Assembly: GCA_030267565.1 (NCBI GenBank)
Contig: BRXU01000026.1
Location: 1 to 64,000, forward strand
Direction of reading: 5' to 3'
DNA from: Pleodorina starrii
Lineage: Eukaryota; Chlorophyta; Chlorophyceae; Chlamydomonadales; Volvocaceae
Length of the DNA stretch: 64,000 nucleotides
Shown here piece by piece: positions 1-10,087 of this stretch. The first letter of the stretch is position 1. Every line of letters begins with the position of its first letter. A program made the translations under genes and the position numbers. A model generated the notes under the pieces. The model had not been told where the DNA came from, searched no databases, and saw only the letters and a list, made by a program, of their open reading frames with translations.

Positions 1-1242
1 GGGGTCGCCCCCTGTGTGGGGTCTGTGGGTGTTTTGTCGCTGGCGCTCTCGTGCCTTGGTCTCTGACCCGGCGGTGCTGCCCCTGCGGCCTGGAGGGGGG
101 GGTTCTTGGGAGTGGGGTGCGTGTGGCGCCGGGGGGTCTGGGGAGGGTTTCGGGGGGGGACTGGGGAGGGGCGGGGGGGCTTCGGTGCAGGGTTGGTGTG
201 GTGCAGGCCGCCGTGGGAGGCAGGTGCGGTTCGGGGGTCGCCCCCAGGGTGGGGTCTGCGGGTGTCTTGTCGCCGGCGCGCTTGTGCCCTGGCTTCCAGC
301 CAGGCAGTGTTGCCCCTGCTGCGCCCGTGGGGGTTCTTGGGAGCCGGGGGGACGTGGGAGTGAGGTTCCTGCGGTGCGGGGTGTCTTGGGAGGGAGGTGT
401 GTCTTCGGGCCTGCTGTCTTGCGGGGACGCCCCCAGGGTGGGGTCGGTTGTTGTTTGTCTCCGGTGCGCTTGTGTGGCACCGTCCCTGCGGCTTTTGTGG
501 CTCTGGGAGGCGGTTTCGGTGGTGCGGGGTTCTCTTCGGGCGTGCTGTGGGTTTTCTGTTTTCTCTGGTGCTCCCCGGTGGGGGGGGCTCGTTTTGCCCT
601 GGTTCGCTGCGGCGGTTGCCCGGTTTTGTTTGTTGTTCCTGTTGCTGTCGCCCAGGGTGTAGGGTTCGCCCCTTGGCTGTTGAGGTTGTGCAGGTTGTGG
701 TTGTGTTGTCGCTGTGGTCGCTGTTGGGGCCTTTGCCCATCCCTGGGGCTTGTCTCCGGTGACGGGCCCTGTTGTTGGTCCGTGGTGCTGGCCCGGGTGT
801 TGGGCCGTGGTTTTGGCCCTGGTGTTGGGCCGTGGTGTTGGCTCTGGTTTTGGGCCCTGGTGTTGGGCCCTGGTGTTGGGCTGTGGGGTTGGCCCTGGTG
901 TTGGGCCGTGGTGTTGGCCCTGGTGTTGGGCCCTGGGGTTTGGCCCTGGTGTTGGGCCCTGGTGTTGGTTTCAGTTCCCTCCTCGGTGTCTTGGAGGTAG
1001 GGGTGGCCGTGTGTGCCGCCCGTGCAGCAGTGGCTCCTGGCCCCTTGCTGCCCCCGTCCCTGTCCCTGTCCTGTCTGCGAGTTTAGGCGTTGCTTGGCTT
1101 TTTCTCTCTCCTTGGCTCCTTGCGGTGGTTTTTTGGGCTTCTTGCCAGGCTGTTGAGGCTTGCCGGTCTTGCTCGGCTTGCCCGTTGGGCTTCGCTTTCC
1201 CAGTCCTTGTAACGTCCCTCGCAGAAAAAAAAAGAAAAAAAA
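1..1242 (+). mobile_element. LINE copy A, 3' UTR and poly(A) tail (cut by the window edge)
   Basis: Only the 3' UTR of a plus-strand LINE is in the window. The sequence is nearly identical to the 3' UTR that follows ORF2 in copies C (16044-17490) and H (36510-37962). It ends with the family terminus CTCGCAG and an interrupted poly(A) run at about 1225-1242. The tail abuts the 3' UTR of copy B, which lies in the opposite orientation and lacks its own last ~250 bp. The simplest reading is that A inserted into B and the missing piece of B lies left of the window. The long open frames on both strands here are composition artefacts. Confidence 0.85.
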
Positions 1243-2433
1243 CACCAGGGCCCAACACCAGGGCCAAACCCCAGGGCCCAACACCAGGGCCAACACCACG
1301 GCCCAACACCAGGGCCAACCCCACAGCCCAACACCAGGGCCCAACACCAGGGCCCAAAACCAGAGCCAACACCACGGCCCAACACCAGGGCCAAAACCAC
1401 GGCCCAACACCCGGGCCAGCACCACGGACCAACAACAGGGCCCGTCACCGGAGACAAGCCCCAGGGATGGGCAAAGGCCCCAATAGCGACCACAGCGACA
1501 ACACAACCACAACCTGCACAACCTCAACAGCCAAGGGGCGAACCCTACACCCTGGGCGACAGCAACAGGAACAACAAACAAAACCGGGCAACTGCCGCAG
1601 CGAACCAGGGCAAACGAGCCCCCCCCCACCGGGGAGCACCAGAGAAAACAGAAAACCCACAGCACGCCCGAAGAGAACCCCGCACCACCGAAACCGCCTC
1701 CCAGAGCCACAAAAGCCGCAGGGACGGTGCCACACAAGCGCACCGGAGACAAACAACAACCGACCCCACCCTGGGGGCGTCCCCGCAAGACAGCAGGCCC
1801 GAAGACACACCTCCCTCCCAAGACACCCCGCACCGCAGGAACCTCACTCCCACGTCCCCCCGGCTCCCAAGAACCCCCACGGGCGCAGCAGGGGCAACAC
1901 TGCCTGGCTGGAAGCCAGGGCACAAGCGCGCCGGCGACAAGACACCCGCAGACCCCACCCTGGGGGCGACCCCCGAACCGCACCTGCCTCCCACGGCGGC
2001 CTGCACCACACCAACCCTGCACCGAAGCCCCCCCGCCCCTCCCCAGTCCCCCCCCGAAACCCTCCCCAGACCCCCCGGCGCCACACGCACCCCACTCCCA
2101 AGAACCCCCCCCTCCAGGCCGCAGGGGCAGCACCGCCGGGTCAGAGACCAAGGCACGAGAGCGCCAGCGACAAAACACCCACAGACCCCACACAGGGGGC
2201 GACCCCTCAAGACAGCAGCCTCCGAACCGCACCTGCCTCCCGCGGCAGCCTGCACCACACCAACCCTGCTCCTAAGCTCCCCCGACCCCCAAGACCCCCT
2301 CCGGCCCCACCCACAGCAAGCCCCGCACCGCACCCCCCTCCCTAGGCAACCCGCACCGCACTCCCCCCACCCTCGAGGCCCCTCGCACCCTAAGGACCTC
2401 AGACACCGAGATCCCCCACTCCCAACACCCCGC

Positions 2434-5400
2434 TCACGACGGCCCCGGCTGCCCTGTCAGCTGAGCTGCTGCCTGGCTGGGCTGGGCGCTGATGGCTGAC
2501 CCGGATGGGGAGACCTGCTGTGCTGCCTGGGCGCCCCCGGCGGGTGCCTGTGGTGCTGGGACCGGGGCCATCCGGGACAGATGAACCTGCAGACGCGGGC
2601 TGCTGCCAGCCACCCGCTGCACGGAGCAGAGGACGCCTTCATGCGCCCAGGAGGCTTCGAAGGCATCCAGCCGGCCGGGCTTCAGCTGTGCTGTGATGTG
2701 GCCCCGGGGCAGCCCCGCCAGAGTGTCCTCGGAGAGCGCCGCCATGCTGAAATGTGCCCTCATGAGACGCTGCAGCTCCCCAATGGCGCAGCCCACCACC
2801 GTGGCCGACGGATGGTCATCAGGCTCCGCCCTGTGGTAGTGGCCCCAGACCGCCCACAGCCAAGTGGCTCGAAGGGCTGCCCACAGCAGCTGCAGCCCAG
2901 GGCTGGTGGGGTAGGCCGGCCACCCTCCCGGCCAGTCTCCCAGCAGCACAGCCGGCTGTCTGAAAGGCAAGTCCGCGGCCCCGGAGACTGTTGCCCACAG
3001 CTCTGCCAGCCAAACCCGAGCTGCGGTGTAAGCCCCGCACTCCAAGAAGACGTGGGTCAGGCTGGCGACATGCAGGTTGCCGTCCACCAAGCAGCTAGGA
3101 GCAGAGCAGTGGGCACGCTGCGGCTGACCTTTGGAGGCCAGGTACACCCCGCACGGGAGCCGTCCATGGTGCAGCCGCCAGGCGAGCGCCTTGGCCCGGT
3201 TGCTTGCGGGGCAGTCCCACAGCCGCTGCCAGGCCCGCCGGCGGTCGAGGGGAGACATGCCAGCCGGGCCATCAGCTGCCGGGTCTGCCTCCGGGGCCGG
3301 CCCGGCGGGCGCCGACGGTCCGGCGGCAGCACCGGGGTCCTGCTGGTGCGGTGCCGCATGGCGGCTGCTAGGCTGGCTGACCGGGCTTGCAGCGGCCGAG
3401 GGCAGTGATGGGGGGGAGGAGCGGGGCCGCATCCAGCCGGGGCTGGGCGTGGGGTTCATGGCAAACCACCGGCTGCGGCTTGGCGCTTGCTGAGCCAGCC
3501 AGTGTTGGTGCCAGCGGGCCTCCTGTTGCTGTAGCTGGCTGTGCGGCTGCTCGGGCCACGCCGCGGGCATGAGGGGCTCCGTGTCCTGGTCCCGGCCCCA
3601 GCTGTGACCGCGGGCGGTGAGGTGGTGGCGCGCCTCACTCACTGTGTAGTGGATGAGGGGCAGCGTGCCGTGGCCGTGGCTGAGGGGGTAGCACTGGACC
3701 GAGTCCCAAAGCCCCAGCAGCTGGTATTCCACTGGCCATGAGGAGGCGCGTTGGGCCGGGGGCGCCTCGCTGTATCGCTGATGGTCCTCCAAGGTCCAGT
3801 GTCGGCGCGGCTTGCGGCCCGGCAGCACGCAGGCTGCAGGCCAGTCGGCGTCCCCTGCTGCTCCGGCCTGCTCGCTGTCTGGGGGCACCAAGCGGCCGTT
3901 GGGCAGGACGGCCCACAAGACTCCCGTAGGGCTGCTTACCCGGCTGCCATCGGGCGACAGGAGCCAGTCGGGCGCCGGCGGCAGTTCGGGGTCCAGGGGG
4001 TCGGCTGGCAGCAGTCTCCGCCAGTCGGCTGGGATGGCCCCAAGGACCGCCTGCATGAGGGGTTCGTGCTGGGTCATGGGCGACGCTGCACGGAGCTCGG
4101 CCAGGGTGCGGGGTCCCAGGTGGGCGGTCCCAGCCGGCGGGGTGAAGGGCTGGTCGGTGGCGGGGTCACGCAGGGCTGCATTGAAGAACAGGGGCTCATG
4201 CAGGATGGCACGCGCGTCCGTGGTCTCTGGGTAGGCCAGCCGGGTCGGGAGCGAGGAGCGGTAGGACTGCACCAGGCTGGCAATGAACGTAGGCAGGCTG
4301 GGGGGCGGTTCCGCCGTGCCATACACCCAGCCCCACCCAGTGGTCCCATCCGGCCTGTACTCGTCGAGCAGACCCCGCATGATCTGCTTCCATGGCTGCT
4401 GGCCGGGCTGAGCGAGCTGGGCGAGGGGCTTCGCATGCAGGGCGACCATGAATGCGTCGAGGTCGAGATGGCCGACACCGCCACAGTCGTGATCCTGGCA
4501 GGCGATCTCCGGGCCAGGCTTCAGCAGGGCCCGTCCGTGGCACACCAGGGACGCGTCTTCCTCCAGGAGCGACCAGGCCACAAAGCCGTCGATATGCTTG
4601 CGGAGTGCCGCCAGCTGGGGTGGGGTGGGGCGGATGATGGAGAGGTGGTATGCCAGGGTGTTTCCCAGCACCTGTTTGGCCACATGCACCCTGCCCACGA
4701 GGCTGAGGCCGTGTCGCCGCCACACATGGCCGAGACGCTGAACCCGCTGAATTCTGCTGGTGTAGCAGAGCCGCGCGGCCTCCACCGGGTCCAGAGTGAG
4801 AGGGATTCCCAGGTGGCGTGGGGGTTCATCACCAGGAGTCGGGAAACTCGCACCAGTTGCGGCGTTGGGCCCCACCACCGGCTCGTGGGTACCCAGCACC
4901 ATCCCCTTCCCCTTGCTGGCATTGACCCGTGCGTTGCTGGCCCTGCAGAACAGCTGGACTGCCGCGGTAGCGACCTCCCCATCCCTGTCGACATTGCTGA
5001 CCGTGAGCACCGTATCGTCCGCGTGGTGGGTGACAGGGGGGGCTGGCACGTTGTTGGGGAGGGTGGGGGTGCGGAGAGCGTTGGTGCTGTGCAGGTGGTG
5101 CAGGTACGAGGTGAGAGGTTCCAGCTGCATGACCCACAGGACGGGCGACAGGGTGCTGCCCTGCTGAAGGCCGTTGCGGACCGGGAAAGGTGCTGACTGG
5201 TGCCCATTGACCACCACCCGGCAGGAGCCATCTGACGTGAGCAGGCGCAGCCAGCGCTGTGTGTGCTGACCGAAGCCCATGGCCTCGGCCACCCGGTAGA
5301 GCCAGGGGCGATGGACCCGGTCGTAGGCCTTCTCGATGTCGAGTATGATGAGGGCTGCCGGTTGCTGCGAGTGCCGCACCCACTCCGCCAGGGCCAGGTG

Positions 5401-7266
5401 GTAAAGGGTGTTGTCGCGGATGTCCCGGCCGCTGACGAAGGCAGTCTGCAGCGGGTCTATCAGGTAGTCCAGTGCCGGCTGTAGGCGATTGCTGACGGCC
5501 TTGCAGACAAGCTTGTAGTCGCATTGGAGCAGGGTGATGGGCCGGTAGCTGCTCAGGCTGGGCCGGGGCAGGCCTTTGCCTTTGTAGATGAGAGTGATGA
5601 CCCCTTCGCGCCAGCTGAGCGGCAGGGAGTCGGCAGCTGCGGCCCCGGTCTCCACGGATCCCTGGGTGAAGGCTGCGTTGGCGGCGGCGAGCAGCAGCGG
5701 GCCCAGCAGCGGCCACAGCACCCGGTACACCTCATAAGGCAGGCCGTCCGAGCCAGGGGCGGTGCCATTCAGACAGGACGACAGAGCAGCCGCAAGTTCG
5801 TCCAGCTGCAGCTCGCTGGCGGCTGGGGCTGCGTCGGCAGCTTCCCTGAGGGGCTGGGGGAGCCGGCGGCGGAGGTGCTGCAGGAGCTGGTCTTGGGCTG
5901 TCAGGTCCACCTGCTCCACCCGGAACAGACCCGTGGGGCTGTCACTGCTGTACATGGCGTGGGCCGCGGCTGTGATAGCGGCGGCCGCACCCGGGTCACT
6001 GAGCGGAACCGGGAGGGGCTGACCCGGGACTGAGAGGTGGGTGACTGGCTCCCGGGTGCGCACCTCGCGTCCGAGCTGGTGGAACCAGCCGGTGCCCTTG
6101 TCGCCATGCTGCGTGTACGCGGCGTCCAGCGCTGCTGTGCGGCGGATGGCGGCCTGTTTGACTGCCGTGGTGAGCTGGCTGCAGGCCTGTGCTGCCAAGG
6201 CGCCGGCGTCGGGCCCGGGCATAGCATGCTGCATGGCTGCCAGGGCTGCACACGCAGCGTGTTTGGCCGCCCTCAGGCTGGCGGCCTGGTCCGTCAGGTG
6301 CTGTCTGTGGAGGTGATCGGCTGCACTGCGGAGGCGACCTTTCAGACATTCCCACACCTCACGTGGGTCAGCAGCGGCGTCTTGCTGCTGGACGGCCTGG
6401 ATTGCCAGCTCCACTGCCGACTGCAGGCGGGGCAGCAGGCTGGGGTGGTACAGCAGGTACGTGGGGAACGCCCAGCTGCTGCGGCCGAGGGTGGGGAGCC
6501 CTGGCAGCACCAGCTCCAAGAGCACCCCATGATGATCCCCCGGGGCGCCTGGCACCACCCGAACAGCTGTCACGTACTGCTGCAGAGGTTGGCTAATGAG
6601 CCAGCGGTCCAGGCGTGCCACCGGCGGTCGAGTTGGTGATGCCGGGTGAGTGAAGCCCCCCCCCACGCCGGAAGACAGCCAGGGGTCGACCAGATTGGCC
6701 CCGTGGACCAGGGCCTGCAGTGCAGGCCTCCCGCCGGCCCGATGGGCAGACGGTTGGGCCTCGTCACCCGCATGCAGGACGCAGTTAAGGTCCCCTCCAA
6801 GCAGAATGTGGCGGTCTGTCTCGAGGTATGGCTGCAGGCTTTGGAAGAACTCTGGGCGGCTGGCGGCCACCGACGGGGCGTAGATGCAGAGGAGGCGTAG
6901 GCAAAGGTGGAGGACATCCCAGTCCCAGCAGCAGACCCGGCCGGCAGTGTCCGAGGTGTACGGGTGCTGCACACAGCCCGGCAGGCTGATCCCTGGCCGC
7001 ACCAGGATGGCTGCCCCACAGCTGAGGTCCGTCCCCGGGCTGTAACCCCATTTGCCCCGCCAGGGGGCCCCCGGGCCGCTGCCTCGTTGTAAAACTGACT
7101 GCAGTGCTGCTTTGCTGCCCAGTTTCGCCTCCTGTACGAAGGTGACATCCGGGTTGCCTGCGACCTGCTGCTGGTAGCAGAGCAGCCTGGAGGCTCGCGC
7201 CCGCCCAAGCCCATTGACGTTTACGGTCAGGAGCTTGAAGGTGGGCGCGGTCCCGTCGGTCCTCAT
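2434..7266 (-). CDS. LINE ORF2: APE endonuclease / reverse transcriptase / zinc region (copy B)
   Basis: The product is the enzyme for target-primed reverse transcription. It nicks target DNA and copies the element RNA from the 3' OH. It is 1610 aa from the ATG at 7266; upstream in-frame codons belong to the ORF1 region. The APE-type endonuclease covers about aa 10-235: TVNVNGL (14-20), QE (45-46), GGDLNCV near 156, RLDR, and GDHHGV. The reverse transcriptase covers about aa 540-860: SYRPITLL, DIEKAYDRV near 643, GLQQGSTLSP near 698, and HADD near 748-751 in place of the usual YADD. The C-terminus (about 1340-1410) resembles zf-RVT: WRLHHGRLP, then spaced Cys/His and FLEC. I see no RNase H motif. 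The frame is uninterrupted, so this copy could be functional. Its start overlaps the ORF1 stop as ATGA. Confidence 0.92.
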   Translation of the reverse strand: MRTDGTAPTFKLLTVNVNGLGRARASRLLCYQQQVAGNPDVTFVQEAKLGSKAALQSVLQRGSGPGAPWRGKWGYSPGTDLSCGAAILVRPGISLPGCVQHPYTSDTAGRVCCWDWDVLHLCLRLLCIYAPSVAASRPEFFQSLQPYLETDRHILLGGDLNCVLHAGDEAQPSAHRAGGRPALQALVHGANLVDPWLSSGVGGGFTHPASPTRPPVARLDRWLISQPLQQYVTAVRVVPGAPGDHHGVLLELVLPGLPTLGRSSWAFPTYLLYHPSLLPRLQSAVELAIQAVQQQDAAADPREVWECLKGRLRSAADHLHRQHLTDQAASLRAAKHAACAALAAMQHAMPGPDAGALAAQACSQLTTAVKQAAIRRTAALDAAYTQHGDKGTGWFHQLGREVRTREPVTHLSVPGQPLPVPLSDPGAAAAITAAAHAMYSSDSPTGLFRVEQVDLTAQDQLLQHLRRRLPQPLREAADAAPAASELQLDELAAALSSCLNGTAPGSDGLPYEVYRVLWPLLGPLLLAAANAAFTQGSVETGAAAADSLPLSWREGVITLIYKGKGLPRPSLSSYRPITLLQCDYKLVCKAVSNRLQPALDYLIDPLQTAFVSGRDIRDNTLYHLALAEWVRHSQQPAALIILDIEKAYDRVHRPWLYRVAEAMGFGQHTQRWLRLLTSDGSCRVVVNGHQSAPFPVRNGLQQGSTLSPVLWVMQLEPLTSYLHHLHSTNALRTPTLPNNVPAPPVTHHADDTVLTVSNVDRDGEVATAAVQLFCRASNARVNASKGKGMVLGTHEPVVGPNAATGASFPTPGDEPPRHLGIPLTLDPVEAARLCYTSRIQRVQRLGHVWRRHGLSLVGRVHVAKQVLGNTLAYHLSIIRPTPPQLAALRKHIDGFVAWSLLEEDASLVCHGRALLKPGPEIACQDHDCGGVGHLDLDAFMVALHAKPLAQLAQPGQQPWKQIMRGLLDEYRPDGTTGWGWVYGTAEPPPSLPTFIASLVQSYRSSLPTRLAYPETTDARAILHEPLFFNAALRDPATDQPFTPPAGTAHLGPRTLAELRAASPMTQHEPLMQAVLGAIPADWRRLLPADPLDPELPPAPDWLLSPDGSRVSSPTGVLWAVLPNGRLVPPDSEQAGAAGDADWPAACVLPGRKPRRHWTLEDHQRYSEAPPAQRASSWPVEYQLLGLWDSVQCYPLSHGHGTLPLIHYTVSEARHHLTARGHSWGRDQDTEPLMPAAWPEQPHSQLQQQEARWHQHWLAQQAPSRSRWFAMNPTPSPGWMRPRSSPPSLPSAAASPVSQPSSRHAAPHQQDPGAAAGPSAPAGPAPEADPAADGPAGMSPLDRRRAWQRLWDCPASNRAKALAWRLHHGRLPCGVYLASKGQPQRAHCSAPSCLVDGNLHVASLTHVFLECGAYTAARVWLAELWATVSGAADLPFRQPAVLLGDWPGGWPAYPTSPGLQLLWAALRATWLWAVWGHYHRAEPDDHPSATVVGCAIGELQRLMRAHFSMAALSEDTLAGLPRGHITAQLKPGRLDAFEASWAHEGVLCSVQRVAGSSPRLQVHLSRMAPVPAPQAPAGGAQAAQQVSPSGSAISAQPSQAAAQLTGQPGPS

Positions 7267-9505
7267 GGCTGCACGCCACGCGCCGCCCGTCGGGAGGGGC
7301 GGCCGTCGTGGCGGGCGATTTGGGTTCGGGCCTGCTGCAGTTGGCCCAGAGCAGCGACGATGAAGGAGCGCACGTGCCCGGGGGTGGGGTGCAGGCCCGG
7401 CAGGAATGGGGCCAGGGAGCGCAGATGGTCGTGGTAGACCTTCAGAAATGCGCCGGCAGAGCTGCGATTGCCGGTCTGAGCTTGGAGGGCGGGCTCCAGG
7501 GCGGATTGGGCCGCTGCCAGCACCTCGGGCTGCACATGCGGGCACCGTGGGGACAGATAGCTGTGGTTCTCACGCAGGAGGAGGGCGTCCAGTTCCATTG
7601 CGCCGAGGGGCGCTGGGGGTGACAGGTCCAGCTGGTGCAGTGCCCGGCGGCAGAAGGCGACCACGACGGGGCGGGGATCGACGAGCTCCGGAGACTCCAG
7701 TCGGGGGTGGTGGCGGATGAAGAGCTTTCGCAGAACCGCCTGGAAGGCGATGGACGAGCAGGCGGGGTGGGGGCATGCCGCGAAGTAGTCCACGAACTGG
7801 TCGTGGTACCCAGCCGCAAGGGTGTCTGCGGGGGGGACCCACTGGCTGGGCGTGGCTGTGATCAAGCTAGCGGCCCGCAGCACGTCGAGCTTCGCGGTCG
7901 GCAGTCCCAGGCCCGGGGCAGTGCTGGGGCCCGGCGGGGGCTGGTGTGGAGGGCTGGCGGCCTGCGCTGTGGGGCTGTGGGCGGCCAGCTGGGGCGGCGG
8001 GCCGTGAGCTGCCCAGCCGGGGCTGGGCGTCAGCTGGGGGGGCAGCTCGGGCCCCCCGTCCCCCCCGGGGCCGTGGTGGCCAGCCGTGCCTGTGGGTGGA
8101 GCCTGGGGCGGTGGCTGGGTCAGCGTGGGCCCGCCCCTGGCCGAGGTGGGGTCGAGGGGCTGGTGGTGGCGGGTGAAGGCGTCCGGTTGTCGCCACCACC
8201 GCCCGGTGCTGCCGGCCTGGGGAGATGTGGGGGCTCTGGAGGGGCCCTGCTGCTCCTGGTGGGGGGTCCCACTGGGGCTGCCCTGGTGGGCCCCTGGGGG
8301 GGCCGCCAGCGTGGCCGGCTCAGCCTCGGGAGGGGAGAAGGTGCCGCCGATGGGAGTGGAGTCGGGGCCCCAGCCCTGGGGGTTGGCGCCAACCCCGGCC
8401 CGGGGGTATGGGGACAGACGCCGGTTCTGCACATCCTGGATGGTCCGCAACACAGCTGGGAGGCTGTTGGGGCCGTCCGGGGCCTCCACCAGCTGGGGTC
8501 GGCGCCACCATGCCTGGCCATCAGCCATCCCAGGGGAGGAAGGGCTGAGGGCAGCCGAGGCAGGGCTGGGGGCTGGGGGCCCTGATCCCGCCGTGGAGGG
8601 GGTGGGTGGGCCAGAGGGGTGGGCCGCCGGCGGCCGGGGAGCCTGGGCTGGTGCGGGCAGGGGGCCCGGGCTGCCGCCTGCTGCCATCACAGCCACCCCC
8701 ACGGCAGCCGGCCTCCCGAGGGCCGGGGCGGCTGTTGGTGCGGGCTCGGCGGCTGGGTGAGTGCCGTCCCCTGCTGCTGGTGCGCCGGGCGCCGCCTGCA
8801 CCGCTGGTGGGGGCCCTGCAGCAGGTGCTGGTGGTGGGTCGGCCGCAGGAGCTGCTGGTGAGTCGGTCACTGGCGCGTCCCTCATGTCGAACACGGAGAT
8901 GCGGACAGTGAGCTGGTCGATCAAGAACGACCGAGGGAGGGAGAGGAGGTGGGGGTCCGACGGCGGAGCGGCCACGAAGGCGACCAGGTGGGATGCATCA
9001 GGCAGGGTGCCTGGCGTACCGGAGCGGGTCATGCCGTCGCCCAGGACTTCCCCCACAACCAGGTCCTGCCCTTGGGAGGGGGTAGCTGCCAGGCCTGCAC
9101 AGCTAAGCAAGGCCCCAGTGACCCCTTCGAGGGCATAAGTGCCGGGGAGCCCTTTGATGAGGAGCTTGTGGCTGTGCGGTCGGGCCAGGTTGTAGTACGG
9201 CTGCACCGCGACTTCGATGGTCGTCCCCTGGAAATCGACTGGTAAGGAGGAAGGCCCCCGCCGCGTTCTCTGCTCGCAGGCCGGGTGCTGGGTTCAGCAC
9301 CACCCCCCGGTGGCGCCCTTGGCCGAGGAGGTTGATGCTGACGAAAGTGCCTGGGCTGGCGTTCATGGCGGCCTGGACGGCTGCATTGCACCACGCTTCC
9401 CACACCGCTTCATCGGCCGCCTCCCGGGGGGGGGCGGCCCCTAACATCAGCTTGGGGGCCACCCGGCGGTCGCCGGTGTGCAGCTCAGAGGACAGGGCAG
9501 TCCCT
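7263..9505 (-). pseudogene. LINE ORF1, 5'-truncated and frameshifted (copy B)
   Basis: This aligns with the 834-aa ORF1 of copy G (30086-27582) but starts only at its GTALSSELHT region. Near 9241-9246 it lacks 11 bp that are present in copy G at about 29564-29574. That shifts the frame after GAFL, so the N-terminal and C-terminal parts lie in different frames. The C-terminal part is open to the TGA at 7265-7263, whose bases overlap the ATG of ORF2. ORF1 proteins of LINEs bind element RNA. This one is broken, though ORF2 beside it is intact. Confidence 0.85.
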
Positions 9506-9508
9506 GGA

Positions 9509-9748
9509 AGCGGAACGCTCTCTGTGGGCTGGAAGCCTTTGGAAGGCCTGGAAGGCGATCAGAGGGCCCTGAAGACCGTTTTAGAGCCCCAGAACGCCTT
9601 TGGAGGGTCCGGAAGGCCTTCAAAGGGCCCGAAATACCGTCGGGAGGACCGGAAGGCAATTGGGGAGCCCGGAAGGCTCTCTGTGGGCTGGAAGCCTTTG
9701 GAAGGCCTGGAAGGCGATCGGAGGGCCCGGAAGGCCGTCTGAGAGGCT
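9509..9748. repeat. 159-bp satellite, left edge
   Basis: About 1.5 monomers of the GC-rich satellite lie between the 5' end of copy B and the telomere-bearing insertion. The last satellite bases GAGGCT (to 9748) are continued at 10088 by CTCAGAAC, so this piece and the next block were one monomer before the insertion. Confidence 0.9.
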
Positions 9749-10087
9749 GTCATGACGGATTGCTGAATTCGTTCGATTTGCGGGACAGGCGCGCTGGTCT
9801 GAGGTCGAAGGCGAGGTTACGGTGTAATGTCGCCTGGGTCTGTGGGTCGCTGATGTGCATCATACTTGAGATGTGGTTGGTTTGGAAGATGTGTTTTATG
9901 GTTGGAATATTTCCATGGCGTTGATCTCCTGGCAGTCTGGTGGTTTGCTTACCTGTGGTTGGTTTCTGGTACGGCAGTCAGACCCTAAAACCCTAAAACC
10001 CTAAAACCCTAAAACCCTAAAACCCAAAACCCTAAAACCCTAAAACCCTAAAACCCTAAAACCCTAAAACCCTAAAACCCTAAAACT
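9749..10087. other. 339-bp insertion with telomeric tail, splitting a satellite monomer
   Basis: Uninterrupted monomers elsewhere read GAGAGGCTCAGAACACC (for example at 11569). Here that string is broken after GAGGCT by about 235 bp of AT-richer unique sequence followed by telomere-type octamers. The satellite then resumes with CTCAGAACACC, with a CT duplication at most. I recognise no coding capacity in the unique part. It may be a captured chromosome-end fragment or telomere repeats added at a break; the sequence alone does not decide. Confidence 0.8.
9983..10085. repeat. Interstitial telomeric repeat (CCCTAAAA)n
   Basis: About 13 copies of CCCTAAAA run in a row, one degenerate (CCCAAAA). 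The complement TTTTAGGG is the telomere repeat known from Chlamydomonas reinhardtii and relatives. The C-rich strand reads left to right, the orientation expected at a left chromosome end. Satellite on both sides makes this copy interstitial. Confidence 0.95.

Larger units (their letters stand above)
1243..9508 (-). mobile_element. LINE copy B, near-complete, minus strand
   Basis: Read on the minus strand this copy holds most of ORF1 (9505-7263), an intact ORF2 (7266-2434) and a 3' UTR (2433-1243). The 5' end stops at about 9508 inside ORF1, where the sequence passes into the 159-bp satellite through the shared string CTGGAAG. The 3' end lacks the terminal ~250 bp because copy A's poly(A) abuts it at 1242/1243. 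ORF2 is open throughout and differs little from copy G, so B is young. ORF1 carries an 11-bp deletion relative to copy G. Confidence 0.9.

Noticed and set aside
3751..5196. 481-codon plus-strand frame opposite LINE ORF2, repeated in copies C, G and I
   Set aside because: It is an antisense shadow of a high-GC coding region whose opposite frame has clear reverse transcriptase motifs.
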